The position numbers and the translations under genes are program-made. 64,000 bases of DNA from Nonomuraea rhodomycinica (lineage in GTDB: Bacteria; Actinomycetota; Actinomycetes; Streptosporangiales; Streptosporangiaceae): assembly GCF_013363995.1 (NCBI RefSeq), contig NZ_JABWGO010000007.1, forward strand, positions 1 through 64,000, given 5' to 3'. Below, piece by piece: positions 42,662 through 50,076 of this stretch (position 1 is its first letter; each line of letters opens with the position of its first letter). Below the pieces are notes generated by a model that did not search any database, was not told the origin of the DNA, and worked only from the letters and a program-made list of their open reading frames with translations.

Positions 42662-43603
42662 ATGAACGAACGCGGGGATGCGGCAACGGGCACAGCCGAG
42701 CCGATGGCTGGTGGCGGACGGATGGACCAGGCGACCGAGGCATTCCTGGCCCACCGCAACCTGCTGTTCACCGTCGCCTACGAGATGCTGGGCTCGGTCG
42801 CCGACGCCGAGGACGCCCTGCAGGAGACCTGGCTGCGGTGGGTCAAGGTCGACCTCGGGCAGGTGTCCGACCAGCGCGCCTACCTGGTGCGGATCATCAC
42901 CCGGCGCTCGCTGGACCGGCTGCGCGTCATGAAGCGGCGCAAGGAGGCCTACGTCGGCCCCTGGCTGCCCGAGCCGCTGCTCACCGCGCCGGACGTGGCC
43001 GAGGAGGCCGAGCTCGCCGAGAGCGTGTCGATGGCGCTCATGCTCGTCCTGGAGACGCTGTCGCCGACCGAACGCGCCGTCTTCGTGCTGCGCGAGGTCT
43101 TCGACGTCAGCTACGACGAGATCGCCGAAGCCGTCGGCAAGACCCCGGTGACCGTCCGCCAGATCGCGCACCGGGCCCGCCGGCACGTCGAGGCCCGGCG
43201 GCCCCGCGAGGTGGTCTCCCAGAGCCAGACCCGGGCGGCTGTGGAGTCCTTCCAGCGCGCGCTGGAAACCAGGGACCTACAGGGTCTCCTAGATGTGCTC
43301 GCCCCTGAGGTCGTCCTGATCAGCGACGGCGGCGGCGTCAAGCAGGCCGCGCCGCAGCCGATCATCGGCGCCGACAAGGTGGCCCGCATGATCGTCGTCG
43401 GCCTCGCCAAGGCCCAGGTCGCGCTCACCAGCGAGCCCACCGTGGTCAACGGCGGCCCGGCGCTCCTCCTGCGCGTGGACGGCGAGATCGACGGCGTCAT
43501 CGCGGCGCGCGTCGAGGACGCCCGCATCACCGGCCTCTACTACGTCCGCAACCCGCGCAAGCTGACCCGCATCGGATCTGAGGTCTCGCTCACGCTGAAG
43601 TAG
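42662..43603 (+). CDS. ECF RNA polymerase sigma factor, ECF41 (SigJ-like)
   Basis: 313 residues. Sigma region 2 spans about 24-95 and region 4 about 125-180 (LSPTERAVFVLREVFDVSYDEIAEAVGKTPVTVRQIAHRARRHV), joined by the ECF41 linker GPWLPEP (99-105). A C-terminal SnoaL-like domain carries the family motifs DGGG (222-225) and NPRKL (297-301, for NPDKL). This domain replaces an anti-sigma factor in ECF41 proteins. ATG at 42662 is preceded by GGAG. The neighbouring SDR and flavoprotein genes match known ECF41 contexts. The inducing signal is unknown. Confidence 0.92.
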   Translation: MNERGDAATGTAEPMAGGGRMDQATEAFLAHRNLLFTVAYEMLGSVADAEDALQETWLRWVKVDLGQVSDQRAYLVRIITRRSLDRLRVMKRRKEAYVGPWLPEPLLTAPDVAEEAELAESVSMALMLVLETLSPTERAVFVLREVFDVSYDEIAEAVGKTPVTVRQIAHRARRHVEARRPREVVSQSQTRAAVESFQRALETRDLQGLLDVLAPEVVLISDGGGVKQAAPQPIIGADKVARMIVVGLAKAQVALTSEPTVVNGGPALLLRVDGEIDGVIAARVEDARITGLYYVRNPRKLTRIGSEVSLTLK

Positions 43604-43675
43604 CGCACAAACGCGCGTACCGGCTCATCCCTTCACCACATCAATCACGCGAACGTTCTCTTTCGAGGAGTGGAC

Positions 43676-44767
43676 ATGGCCGTTCAGGCCCCGCCGGCAG
43701 CCGACACATCGCCATCACCCTGGCCGGCAGTGGCCAGGGCAGTCGTCCTGCTCACGGCGATCACCGGTGTGCTGCTCACCGCCTTCGCCTGGCCGTCGGT
43801 GCGCTCATCGGTACACGACGTGCCGATCGCCGTCGCCGGGCCGGCCGCCGCGGTCGAGCAGGTCAGCACCGCGCTCCGCCGACGCCTGCCGGACGCCTTC
43901 GAGATCACCGAGGTCGCCGGCACCGCAGCCGCCGAACGGTTGATCCGCGACCGGGAGGTGTACGGGGCGATCGACGTCAGCTCCGGCACCCCGCAGGTCG
44001 TCATCGCCTCCGCCGCCAGCGGAGCGATCGCCCAGACCCTGCAGAGCGTCGCGACCGGGCTCAGCCAGGCGCAGGCACGGACCGGGCTCAGCCAGGCGCA
44101 GGCACGGACCGGCGGCGCGGAGGTCGCGATCCGCGACCTCGCCGCCCTGCCGGCCGACGACCCGCGTGGCGCCGGCCTGGCCGCCGGCGCCCTTCCCCTG
44201 GTCATGGTCGGCCTGCTCGCCGCTCTCCTGCTGACCAGACTCGTCCGCGGCACCGCCCGCCGGGTCACCGGAGCGCTCGCCTTCGCGATCACCGGCGGCC
44301 TGGCCGCGGCGGCGATCCTGCAGTTCTGGCTCGGCTCGCTCAACGGCTCCTACTGGGCCAACAGCGGCGCCGTCGCCCTGACCATCGCGGCCACCTCCCT
44401 GAGCATCCTCGGGCTGGAGGCGCTGCTCGGGTTCGTCGGCTTCGGGCTCGGCGCCGTCACCATGATGCTCGTCGGCAACCCCCTGTCAGGTGCCGCGACC
44501 GCACCCGAGATGCTGCCCGGCTGGTCCGGCATGCTGGGCCGGCTGCTGCCGCCCGGGGCGGGCGGGCAGTTGCTGCGCTCCACCGCGTTCTTCGACGGCC
44601 GCGGCGCCACCCACTCCGTCACCGTCCTGGTGGCCTGGCTCACGCTCGGTGTCGTGCTGTGCCTGGTCGGCGGACTGCGCGCGCGCCGTGCCGCCACCGT
44701 CGCCGCAGGACCCGTGAGGACGCCCGCACCACCGGCCTCCACGACGTTCGCGGCCCCGACCGGCTGA
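43676..44767 (+). CDS. Membrane protein, YhgE/ABC-2-like
   Basis: 363 residues. One N-terminal helix (about 20-40) is followed by an extracytoplasmic domain (DVPIAVAGPAAAVEQVSTALRRRLPDAFEITEV), then about five helices from 165 to 345. This is the layout of YhgE/Pip or DUF3533-type permease-like proteins. ATG at 43676 follows GAGGAG by five bases. An exact 27-bp tandem duplication adds a second copy of TGLSQAQAR in the soluble domain. It lies downstream of the sigma gene (72 bases). Transported substrate unknown. Confidence 0.78.
   Translation: MAVQAPPAADTSPSPWPAVARAVVLLTAITGVLLTAFAWPSVRSSVHDVPIAVAGPAAAVEQVSTALRRRLPDAFEITEVAGTAAAERLIRDREVYGAIDVSSGTPQVVIASAASGAIAQTLQSVATGLSQAQARTGLSQAQARTGGAEVAIRDLAALPADDPRGAGLAAGALPLVMVGLLAALLLTRLVRGTARRVTGALAFAITGGLAAAAILQFWLGSLNGSYWANSGAVALTIAATSLSILGLEALLGFVGFGLGAVTMMLVGNPLSGAATAPEMLPGWSGMLGRLLPPGAGGQLLRSTAFFDGRGATHSVTVLVAWLTLGVVLCLVGGLRARRAATVAAGPVRTPAPPASTTFAAPTG
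44054..44107 (+). repeat. 27-bp in-frame tandem duplication
   Basis: Two perfect 27-base copies (44054-44080, 44081-44107) encode TGLSQAQAR twice within the membrane-protein gene. The perfect identity indicates a recent duplication. Confidence 0.9.
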
Positions 44768-44780
44768 TCGTCCCGCGGGC

Positions 44781-45262
44781 CTGGTGAGCCTGGCCTTCCT
44801 GCTGCTGACCGCCGGACACGAGACCACGGCGAACATGATCTCGCTCGGCGTGGTCGGGCTGCTCTCCCACCCGGAGCAACTGGCCCTGGTCAAGGCCGAC
44901 CCGAGCAGGACGCCCATGGCCGTGGAGGAACTGCTGCGCTACTTCACCATCGCCGACGGAGTCACCTCCCGGGTGGCCACCGAAGACGTGGAGGTCGGCG
45001 AGGCGAGCATCAAGGCCGGCGAGGGCGTCATCGTCTCGATGCTGTCGGCCAACTGGGAGCCGGCGGCGTTCAGGGACCCGGGCGAACTGGATGTGGAGCG
45101 CGGGGCCCGCCACCATGTCGCCTTCGGCTTCGGCCCGCACCAGTGCCTCGGCCGCTGTTCCGCCGCATCCCCGCCCTGCGGCTCGCCGTACCGGCCGAGG
45201 ACTTGCCGTTCAAGACCGACGCCGTCATCTACGGCGTTCACGAACTCCCGGTCACCTGGTGA
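44781..45262 (+). pseudogene. Truncated and frame-disrupted cytochrome P450
   Basis: The coding remnant starts inside the I-helix (LVSLAFLLLTAGHETTANMISLGVVGLL), runs through the ExxR region (VEELLRYFTIADGVTSRVA) and reaches the heme loop FGFGPHQCLG. There the frame breaks. The normal C-terminal end (LFRRIPALRLAVPAEDLPFKTDAVIYG...) continues in another frame to a stop at 45260-45262, with the segment after the heme Cys (usually xNLARxEL) deleted. About 230 N-terminal residues are absent. It begins 14 bases after the preceding stop, so the upstream part was lost by deletion. Confidence 0.85.
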
Positions 45263-45319
45263 GCGGCTGCTCACAAGACGCCGATCCCGCCGTAAGCACA
45301 AACGACCTCAGGAGAGAAC

Positions 45320-46048
45320 ATGACCTCAGTATTGATCACTGGAGCGAACAAGGGCCTGGGCTACGAGACGGCGCGCAGACTCGGAGAGCTGGGCTGGAGG
45401 GTCTTCCTCGGCTCACGCGACGAGAGCCGAGGAAGGGCCGCCGCGCAGAAGCTGGCCGCCGACGGCGCACACGTCATCATGGTCCCGTTGGACGTGACCT
45501 CGGAGGAGTCGGTGGCCGGGGCTGTGCGGCTGGTCCGGGAGCACACCGACCGGATGGACGTGCTGATCAACAACGCCGGCACGCCGGGCGGCGGTATCAA
45601 CCCGGCGGACGCGACGGCCAACGACATCCACGCCGTCTACGACACCAATGTGTACGGACCGGTCCGGGTCACGCACGCGTTCCTACCGCTGTTGCAGGCG
45701 GCCGACAACCCGCGCGTGGTGATGGTCACCGGCGCCGGAGGGTCGATCGCGGTCGTGACCGACCCCGCGCAAGCTGTCTCGAAGATGTACGAACTCGCCT
45801 ACACCTCGTCAAAGGCGGCCCTGAACATGATCACCGTCCGATACGCTCAGGCGCTGCCGGCCATCAAGTTCAACGCCGTGACCCCCGGCGAGGTCGCCAA
45901 CGGCAAGTTCACCGCCACCGACATGAACATCCACACGGGCGAGCTGACGGTCACCGAGGGCAGCGACCCGATCATCGAGCTCGCGACGCTCCCCCCAGAC
46001 GGGCCCACCGGGACCTTCATCGATCGCCTTGGCCCCATCGCCTGGTAG
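45320..46048 (+). CDS. SDR oxidoreductase (carbonyl-reductase-like)
   Basis: A 242-residue SDR with ITGANKGLGYETARRLGE, NNAGTPGG, and the catalytic region with YTSSKAALN. The motif GANKGLG is typical of the carbonyl reductase-like and actinorhodin-type ketoreductase group. ATG at 45320 follows AGGAG. It closes the unit after the P450 remnant and is followed by a clear terminator. Its former partner may have been the P450. Confidence 0.88.
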   Translation: MTSVLITGANKGLGYETARRLGELGWRVFLGSRDESRGRAAAQKLAADGAHVIMVPLDVTSEESVAGAVRLVREHTDRMDVLINNAGTPGGGINPADATANDIHAVYDTNVYGPVRVTHAFLPLLQAADNPRVVMVTGAGGSIAVVTDPAQAVSKMYELAYTSSKAALNMITVRYAQALPAIKFNAVTPGEVANGKFTATDMNIHTGELTVTEGSDPIIELATLPPDGPTGTFIDRLGPIAW

Positions 46049-46090
46049 AACGTCCCGCTCCTTGATCCCCCAGCGGCCATGAAGTGGTAA

Positions 46091-46116
46091 GGCCGCCTTC
46101 CCGATGGAAGGCGGCC
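46091..46116 (+). terminator. Terminator after the SDR gene
   Basis: GGCCGCCTTC (46091-46100) and GAAGGCGGCC (46107-46116) form a perfect 10-bp stem with a six-base loop. Confidence 0.8.
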
Positions 46117-46300
46117 CGCGGGGGCACCCGCCCACCCTCACCGGCCGATCGGGACAGATCACCTAAGAGCCGCTGATCTCCATGGATGACTTCGACTCCG
46201 TGCGGAGCGCGCTCGTCGGCCGGAGACGGAAGCAGAACGGCCCCTCATCGTCCTCATGTGGACGCCTGGTTGGCGGCGGAGCCAAGCGGGGCGCGTCGAG

Positions 46301-46411
46301 CAGGGACGATTCACGCGCGCCGCACTGGAAGCCGGCGCCGATCCGTCCCTGGTGACCCGGCGGATCGCCGAGCCACGTCGCGCCCGACGTACTACCCGTA
46401 GAAACAACTAG
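46301..46411 (+). pseudogene. Serine recombinase C-terminal fragment
   Basis: The frame reads QGRFTRAALEAGADPSLVTRRIAE and then stops at 46409-46411. RAALEAGADPxL followed by a basic helix is also found in the intact integrase of this window (RHRAALEAGADPVLIASWM, encoded from about 57805). The rest of the gene is missing. The orientation is the same as the intact integrase. It lies just left of a tRNA-like att sequence, as expected for the remains of an older element at the same target. Confidence 0.6.
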
Positions 46412-46626
46412 TGGAGGCTCGGGATCAACCCGGCCTCCACATGTGTGTTGCCTATGTGTCCGAGGGGCGTGTTGAACCGTTCGCCTATCTTCTCGTGCAG
46501 GGAGAACGATGGCTTGAGCTCGATTAGGAAGAGCCGACGATTTTCCCGGGTGTCGCGGACTACGGTCGAATCCGCGTGTTGACCTCCGCAATCTGTCGTC
46601 GCTCCGGCCTGCGAGTCGTAGATCAT
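46408..46626 (-). CDS. Doubtful small ORF across the left element end
   Basis: A 72-residue frame (MIYDSQAGATTDCGGQHADSTVV ... GLIPSLH) in DNA of lower GC than the surroundings. It covers the hairpin and the tRNA-like att segment, has no convincing ribosome site, and matches no family I know. The low GC suggests foreign DNA rather than proving a gene. Confidence 0.25.
   Translation of the reverse strand: MIYDSQAGATTDCGGQHADSTVVRDTRENRRLFLIELKPSFSLHEKIGERFNTPLGHIGNTHVEAGLIPSLH
46411..46440. terminator. Hairpin at the left edge of the element
   Basis: GTGGAGGC and GCCTCCAC form an 8-bp stem, with a further CGGG/CCCG pair inside. It lies between the recombinase fragment and the att-like sequence. 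Confidence 0.55.
46455..46478. other. Candidate left attachment site (tRNA-Leu 3'-end copy)
   Basis: TGTGTCCGAGGGG is identical to 58118-58130 at the 3' end of the tRNA-Leu gene. The next 11 bases match at 8 positions (TTGAACC is shared), in the same orientation. A partial tRNA 3' end at the far side of an element is the usual signature of integration into a tRNA gene. Confidence 0.6.
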
Positions 46627-46779
46627 CCCGTGTATATCCCGGATCTTGGTTCGGGCGCCAGACCTCCGACCCAGGGGTCCAGAGCAACCTACGGCGACGA
46701 TGTACCGATGCGCGGGTACGCGCGCACTTCGCCTGCTGATCATCCCGTCTGCCGTCGACCCGCCCGCAGGGGAAGCGGG

Positions 46780-46843
46780 CCAAGGCCAGGGGGTCAAGGT
46801 GGAGCGCCCCACTGGACGAACGACCTTGACCCCCTGGCCTTGG
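46780..46843. repeat. 21-bp perfect inverted repeat
   Basis: Arms at 46780-46800 and 46823-46843 pair without mismatch around a 22-base loop. It lies in the otherwise gene-poor left part of the element. It may be a bidirectional terminator or a dispersed repeat. The 46627-46982 stretch around it shows no gene I can support. Confidence 0.85.
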
Positions 46844-46982
46844 TCTGCTCGGCTTGTCCCGGGTCGATGGTGGGCGGGATGATCAGCTTCCGCCTCAGCC
46901 ACCTACGGATCTGCTCTCAGCACAGCGATCATCCCAGAGCCGGAGTGCCCCCGCCGGAGGCTTCTTGTCGCCCATGAGTTGC

Positions 46983-47333
46983 CTAGAGATCGGGCCATGT
47001 GTACGTGGCGAGATAAGGGGACCGGCCGGTAACGAACCAGTTCTGGAGGTCATGGAGTCGTTCGATGGCGGCTTCGTAGTACTGGGGTTGTTCGGGGCGG
47101 GGGAAGTTCGGATGGCTGGTATGGCTGGGGACGAAATCAGCCATGTACCAGAAGCCTTCGACCAGCCATCGGTCGAGTCGCTCATTGGTCTCCTGCTCGG
47201 CACAGACGCGGCGCATGGCTTGCTCCAGGCGGCTGAAGGCTTGCTGGTCCCAATGGAGGTCGCAGCGGAGCTGGATGAGGAACGATCCGTCTTCGGCGTC
47301 GAACTCCCGTCGGAGTAATTCGAGGTCGTCCAT
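46983..47333 (-). CDS. Conserved-type hypothetical protein
   Basis: A 116-residue soluble protein (MDDLELLRREFDAEDGSFLIQLRCDLHWDQQAFSRLEQAMRRVC ... YLATYTWPDL). It is rich in aromatic residues and helical in the first half. I have seen this type as an uncharacterised actinobacterial protein but know no function. The frame extends upstream to 47468 through low-complexity codons; ATG at 47333 begins the folded part. It is convergent with nothing and stands alone at the left of the element. The GC-rich stretch 47334-47558 upstream contains no gene. Confidence 0.65.
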   Translation of the reverse strand: MDDLELLRREFDAEDGSFLIQLRCDLHWDQQAFSRLEQAMRRVCAEQETNERLDRWLVEGFWYMADFVPSHTSHPNFPRPEQPQYYEAAIERLHDLQNWFVTGRSPYLATYTWPDL

Positions 47334-47558
47334 GGCGCACAGGATGGCATGGCGGGTGCTGGCGTGGCGGCGGCGGGCCGGCGGTCGGCGCGTTCGTTTG
47401 GTACGGCGGTCGCGTGGTACGGCTACGGCCCGGGGCGCCGCCGACCGGGACCGGCCCCCAGGCCGCACGCCCGGTCGGCGGGCGGCGGAGGGCCGGGTAC
47501 GGCGGCGCGGCGCGCCGCCGCTTGATCCTTAAGAGAACAATTCGGCAGTGTATGCGGC

Positions 47559-47891
47559 GTGGCCGAGTGTATTGAGGTTCGTGTGACCGCGAGCAGCCGT
47601 GATGAGGCTGATCGGATCTGTTCGGCAGTTGTCGCTGCCCGGTTGACTGCGGCGGCTCAGGTGGCCGGGCAGATCACCTCGCGGTACTGGTGGCGGGGCG
47701 AGATCAATGAAGCTGATGAGTGGCTGGTGTTGATGAAGACCACCATGGAGCGCTTTGAGGATCTGGCCGTAAAGGTGCGTGAGCTGCACTCCTACGAGGT
47801 GCCTCAGATCGTGGCTGTGCCCCTGGTGGCAGGCACGGCTGACTATCTGGAGTGGATCAGGCAGGAGACAGCCCCGCGTCCCGGCGGGTAG
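47559..47891 (+). CDS. cutA: CutA family divalent-cation tolerance protein
   Basis: A 110-residue CutA1-type protein. It has the ferredoxin-like pattern EVRVTASSRDEADRICSAVVAARLTAAAQV, then SRYWWRGEINEADEWLVLMKTT and LHSYEVPQIVAVPLVAGTADYLEWI, all family hallmarks. CutA proteins are trimers linked to copper or other divalent-ion tolerance, with uncertain mechanism. GTG at 47559 is the likely start, with a weak ribosome site. Its end overlaps the 3' end of the XRE gene by 35 bases, tail to tail. In this context it is cargo. Confidence 0.85.
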   Translation: MAECIEVRVTASSRDEADRICSAVVAARLTAAAQVAGQITSRYWWRGEINEADEWLVLMKTTMERFEDLAVKVRELHSYEVPQIVAVPLVAGTADYLEWIRQETAPRPGG

Positions 47892-49338
47892 CGATCAGGT
47901 CGCCGAGGAGTTCGCGGGCGGCCTGGTCCTGTTGCCCTGCGAGGGTCTTCTCCACTGCGGCCAAGTGCTGGAGGCCCCATGTCGACTCGGTGCGCTGGGC
48001 TGTGTCGAGGGCGCGGCGGGCGTAGGAGACTCCCTCGCTGATGTCGCCGAGCTGGAACTGTGCCTTGGCTATGTCGGCGTAGATGACCGCGGCTCGTTTG
48101 TGGTCGGTCTTGTGGCTGATGGAGTCGAGGGCGGACTGTCCAGCTTCGAGCACATGACGTTCGTCGCTGAGCTGTACGTACGTGGAGAGCTGGAAGGCTG
48201 CCATGCGTCCAGCGTCTAGGAAGCGGGTCCAGGCGCGTTCCCGGTGGGGTTGGGCGCGGTCGAATGCTTCTTCGGCCTGGTGCAGGAGCTCGACGGCCCG
48301 CCGGTCGCCGAGTGCGGCGAGTTCTTCGGCTTCTCGGCTGAGGAGCCAGGCGCGGGTGGCGTCGTCGCCGTGGGGTGGAAGGTAGGTCTTCGCCTGCTGT
48401 ACGGCCTTCAGGGCAAGGACGCCTTCGAGGGCGTAGGACTTGTAGGCGTAGGTGCATGCCTGGATGACGGGGTGGCCGCTCTCCTTCGCGGCCAGGGCTG
48501 AGACGCGGTCGAACGAGGCGGACTGGGCCGGCTGTTTGAGGTCCCATGCGATCCACGCCGCCAAGGTGGAGGCTTCGCCGGCGGTGGCGGCCAGCCTGCG
48601 GCGGAAGCGGTCCGGCGGGCCGCTCTGGATGAGGTTGCTCAGTTCGGTGATGTGGGTGGTCAGGCCCTGGTAGATGGCCCGGGCCGGGAGGACGTATTCG
48701 AGGCGGTGGAAGCCGATCGTGCGGGCTTCGAGGCGTTCGACGGTGTCCTCGTCGAGGGCTTGGGGGCCGCTGAGCGCGCGGGTCAGGCGCTCCCAGGGGT
48801 CGACGATGGAAGCCGCGGCTTCGGCGGTCATGCCCGCGGCGAGGAGGAGCATCGTTCGACGGTCCACGTGCGTATCCAGCCTTCCCACTACCCAGGCCAG
48901 CGTCAGCACGTCAACGTCGTGGACGTCGTCGGACTGGTGCGGGCCGAGAACAAGCTGACCAACTTGTTCCACGCTAGGCAGGGCACTTGCTGGTGTTCCA
49001 TCCCGAGCCGGGATGGGTATGCGGGGGAGTGGAACGCCGGTGATCACGCGGGGAGCGAGGCCGAGAGTCATGCGGGCGAGGTCGGGCATGTGCAGGCCCT
49101 CGGCGACGCGCTCGAACACCTCGAACGAGGCGACCTGGACGGCGCCCTTCATGATCTCGCTGACCTTGCCCTGGCTGAGGCCCACCGCCACGCCGATGCG
49201 GGTCTGGCTGACGCCCGCGTACTGACGGACCAAACGGAACACATGGCCTATGTCGCGACTTGTGAGGGCCGAGACCATTTCGGGGCGTTCCCAGAGGTCA
49301 GCCGGTACGACGACCGGTTCGGCCCCGTCTGCGGGCAT
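47857..49338 (-). CDS. XRE family regulator with TPR-like C-terminus
   Basis: 493 residues. The N-terminal HTH is VFRLVRQYAGVSQTRIGVAVGLSQGKVSEIMKG. About 380 residues of helical, TPR-like sequence follow (RTMLLLAAGMTAEAAASIVDPWERLTRAL; YADIAKAQFQLGDISEGVSYARRALDTAQR). This is the common actinobacterial regulator architecture in which the repeat domain receives a signal peptide or ligand. ATG at 49338 follows AAGGGG; a frame to 49407 lacks support. Four ATCCC-N5-GGGAT-type boxes, three upstream and one inside the coding region, suggest autoregulation. Confidence 0.85.
   Translation of the reverse strand: MPADGAEPVVVPADLWERPEMVSALTSRDIGHVFRLVRQYAGVSQTRIGVAVGLSQGKVSEIMKGAVQVASFEVFERVAEGLHMPDLARMTLGLAPRVITGVPLPRIPIPARDGTPASALPSVEQVGQLVLGPHQSDDVHDVDVLTLAWVVGRLDTHVDRRTMLLLAAGMTAEAAASIVDPWERLTRALSGPQALDEDTVERLEARTIGFHRLEYVLPARAIYQGLTTHITELSNLIQSGPPDRFRRRLAATAGEASTLAAWIAWDLKQPAQSASFDRVSALAAKESGHPVIQACTYAYKSYALEGVLALKAVQQAKTYLPPHGDDATRAWLLSREAEELAALGDRRAVELLHQAEEAFDRAQPHRERAWTRFLDAGRMAAFQLSTYVQLSDERHVLEAGQSALDSISHKTDHKRAAVIYADIAKAQFQLGDISEGVSYARRALDTAQRTESTWGLQHLAAVEKTLAGQQDQAARELLGDLIATRRDAGLSPA
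49000..49014. promoter_or_regulatory. Intragenic ATCCC-N5-GGGAT box
   Basis: ATCCC-GAGCC-GGGAT at 49000-49014 inside the XRE gene, extended to CCATCCC/GGGATGG. It has the same pattern as the three promoter boxes. Confidence 0.5.
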
Positions 49339-49397
49339 CTGCCGTATCCCCTTGTGTCCGTGGACTGCCGGTAACCCCACGCTCACTGCCTGGCGAT

Positions 49398-49447
49398 ATC
49401 CCGTCAAGGGATATTGCCCATCCGGTAGAGGGATTCCGTCTCGGGAT
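49398..49447. promoter_or_regulatory. Three tandem ATCCC-N5-GGGAT operator boxes
   Basis: Box 1 is ATCCC-GTCAA-GGGAT (49398-49412), box 2 ATCCG-GTAGA-GGGAT (49420-49434) and box 3 ATTCC-GTCTC-GGGAT (49433-49447). They fill the gap between the XRE start and the divergent zinc-finger gene and are best read as sites for the XRE protein. Confidence 0.65.
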
Positions 49448-49481
49448 GGGCTGTGTATGTCCTGATGACGACCCTTGGCCT

Positions 49482-49658
49482 ATGACTGCCAACGATCAAG
49501 TCGCATGTGAGCGGTGCCGCGCCTGCCGGGGAAGGGGCTGGCGGTGGGTGCGCAGGAGCCGGGCGGACGCGCAATGCCGCATTGACGGCGTGGCTGTCGA
49601 GCTGGCGCAGATCGAGTGCTTCGACTGCTCCGGCGTTGGCAGGCTGAGGGCGGCGTGA
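49482..49658 (+). CDS. Small DnaJ-type zinc-finger-like protein
   Basis: A 58-residue protein with two CxxC-containing motifs, CERCRACRGRGWRWV and CFDCSGVGR, which resemble the CxxCxGxG units of the DnaJ zinc finger. It has no J-domain. The frame is open to 49446, but ATG at 49482 starts just before the first Cys pair. The stop overlaps the next start (TGATG). It is divergent from the XRE gene and shares its operator region, so the XRE protein probably controls it. Confidence 0.65.
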   Translation: MTANDQVACERCRACRGRGWRWVRRSRADAQCRIDGVAVELAQIECFDCSGVGRLRAA

Positions 49659-49945
49659 TGGAGATCTTCACGGGCTGCATGAGCCCGCACGTGGCTCCCT
49701 TGCGGACCGACCACATGCGCCTGGTCTGGCAGGACCCATTAAGGGCTCAGGAACGTGTCCGGGTGATCGCCTGGACATGTGACTGCAAGGCGACGACCTA
49801 CGAGCTGTGCCATGCGGGTGGTGTGGCGTTCGTGCGGCGTACCGTCCAGCTCGACCGGTCGGTTGAGACCCATGAGACGTTTCGCTGGTCGTTTCGGAGA
49901 GCCGAGTCAGTCTGGGCCTCGTTGCTCGGGGGCGAGGTCAGATAG
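49658..49945 (+). CDS. Hypothetical protein, partner of the zinc-finger-like gene
   Basis: A 95-residue protein (MEIFTGCMSPHVAPLRTDHMRLVWQDPLRAQERVRVIAWTCDCKATTYELCHAGGVAFVRRT...). It has scattered Cys (CDCK, LCH) and a predicted beta-rich middle followed by a basic, Trp-containing helix. I recognise no family. ATG at 49658 overlaps the preceding stop (TGATG), so the two small proteins are translationally coupled and probably act together. Confidence 0.65.
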   Translation: MEIFTGCMSPHVAPLRTDHMRLVWQDPLRAQERVRVIAWTCDCKATTYELCHAGGVAFVRRTVQLDRSVETHETFRWSFRRAESVWASLLGGEVR

Positions 49946-50041
49946 GACGGTTGAGTGCGGGCGGCGGCGCGGTCGGACCTTCGAGGTTATGACTTCCTCG
50001 CCCAACAGAGGGTTACGCAAGCGCCATGCGCTGATAGCCTG

Positions 50042-50055
50042 CTTGGCTAGACAGG
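50042..50055. promoter_or_regulatory. Candidate GntR self-operator
   Basis: CTTGGCTAGACAGG lies 21 bases before the GntR start and matches the CTTGGCCAGTCAAG half-site of the transfer-operon repeat at 11 of 14 bases. Confidence 0.55.
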
Positions 50056-50076
50056 CATGTTGAATGTGGGGCTCCG

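Noticed and set aside
46408..46902. A 164-codon minus-strand ORF at the left end of the element
   Set aside because: Its first half is translated from the 21-bp inverted repeat and is not credible. Only the last 72 codons were kept, as a doubtful feature.
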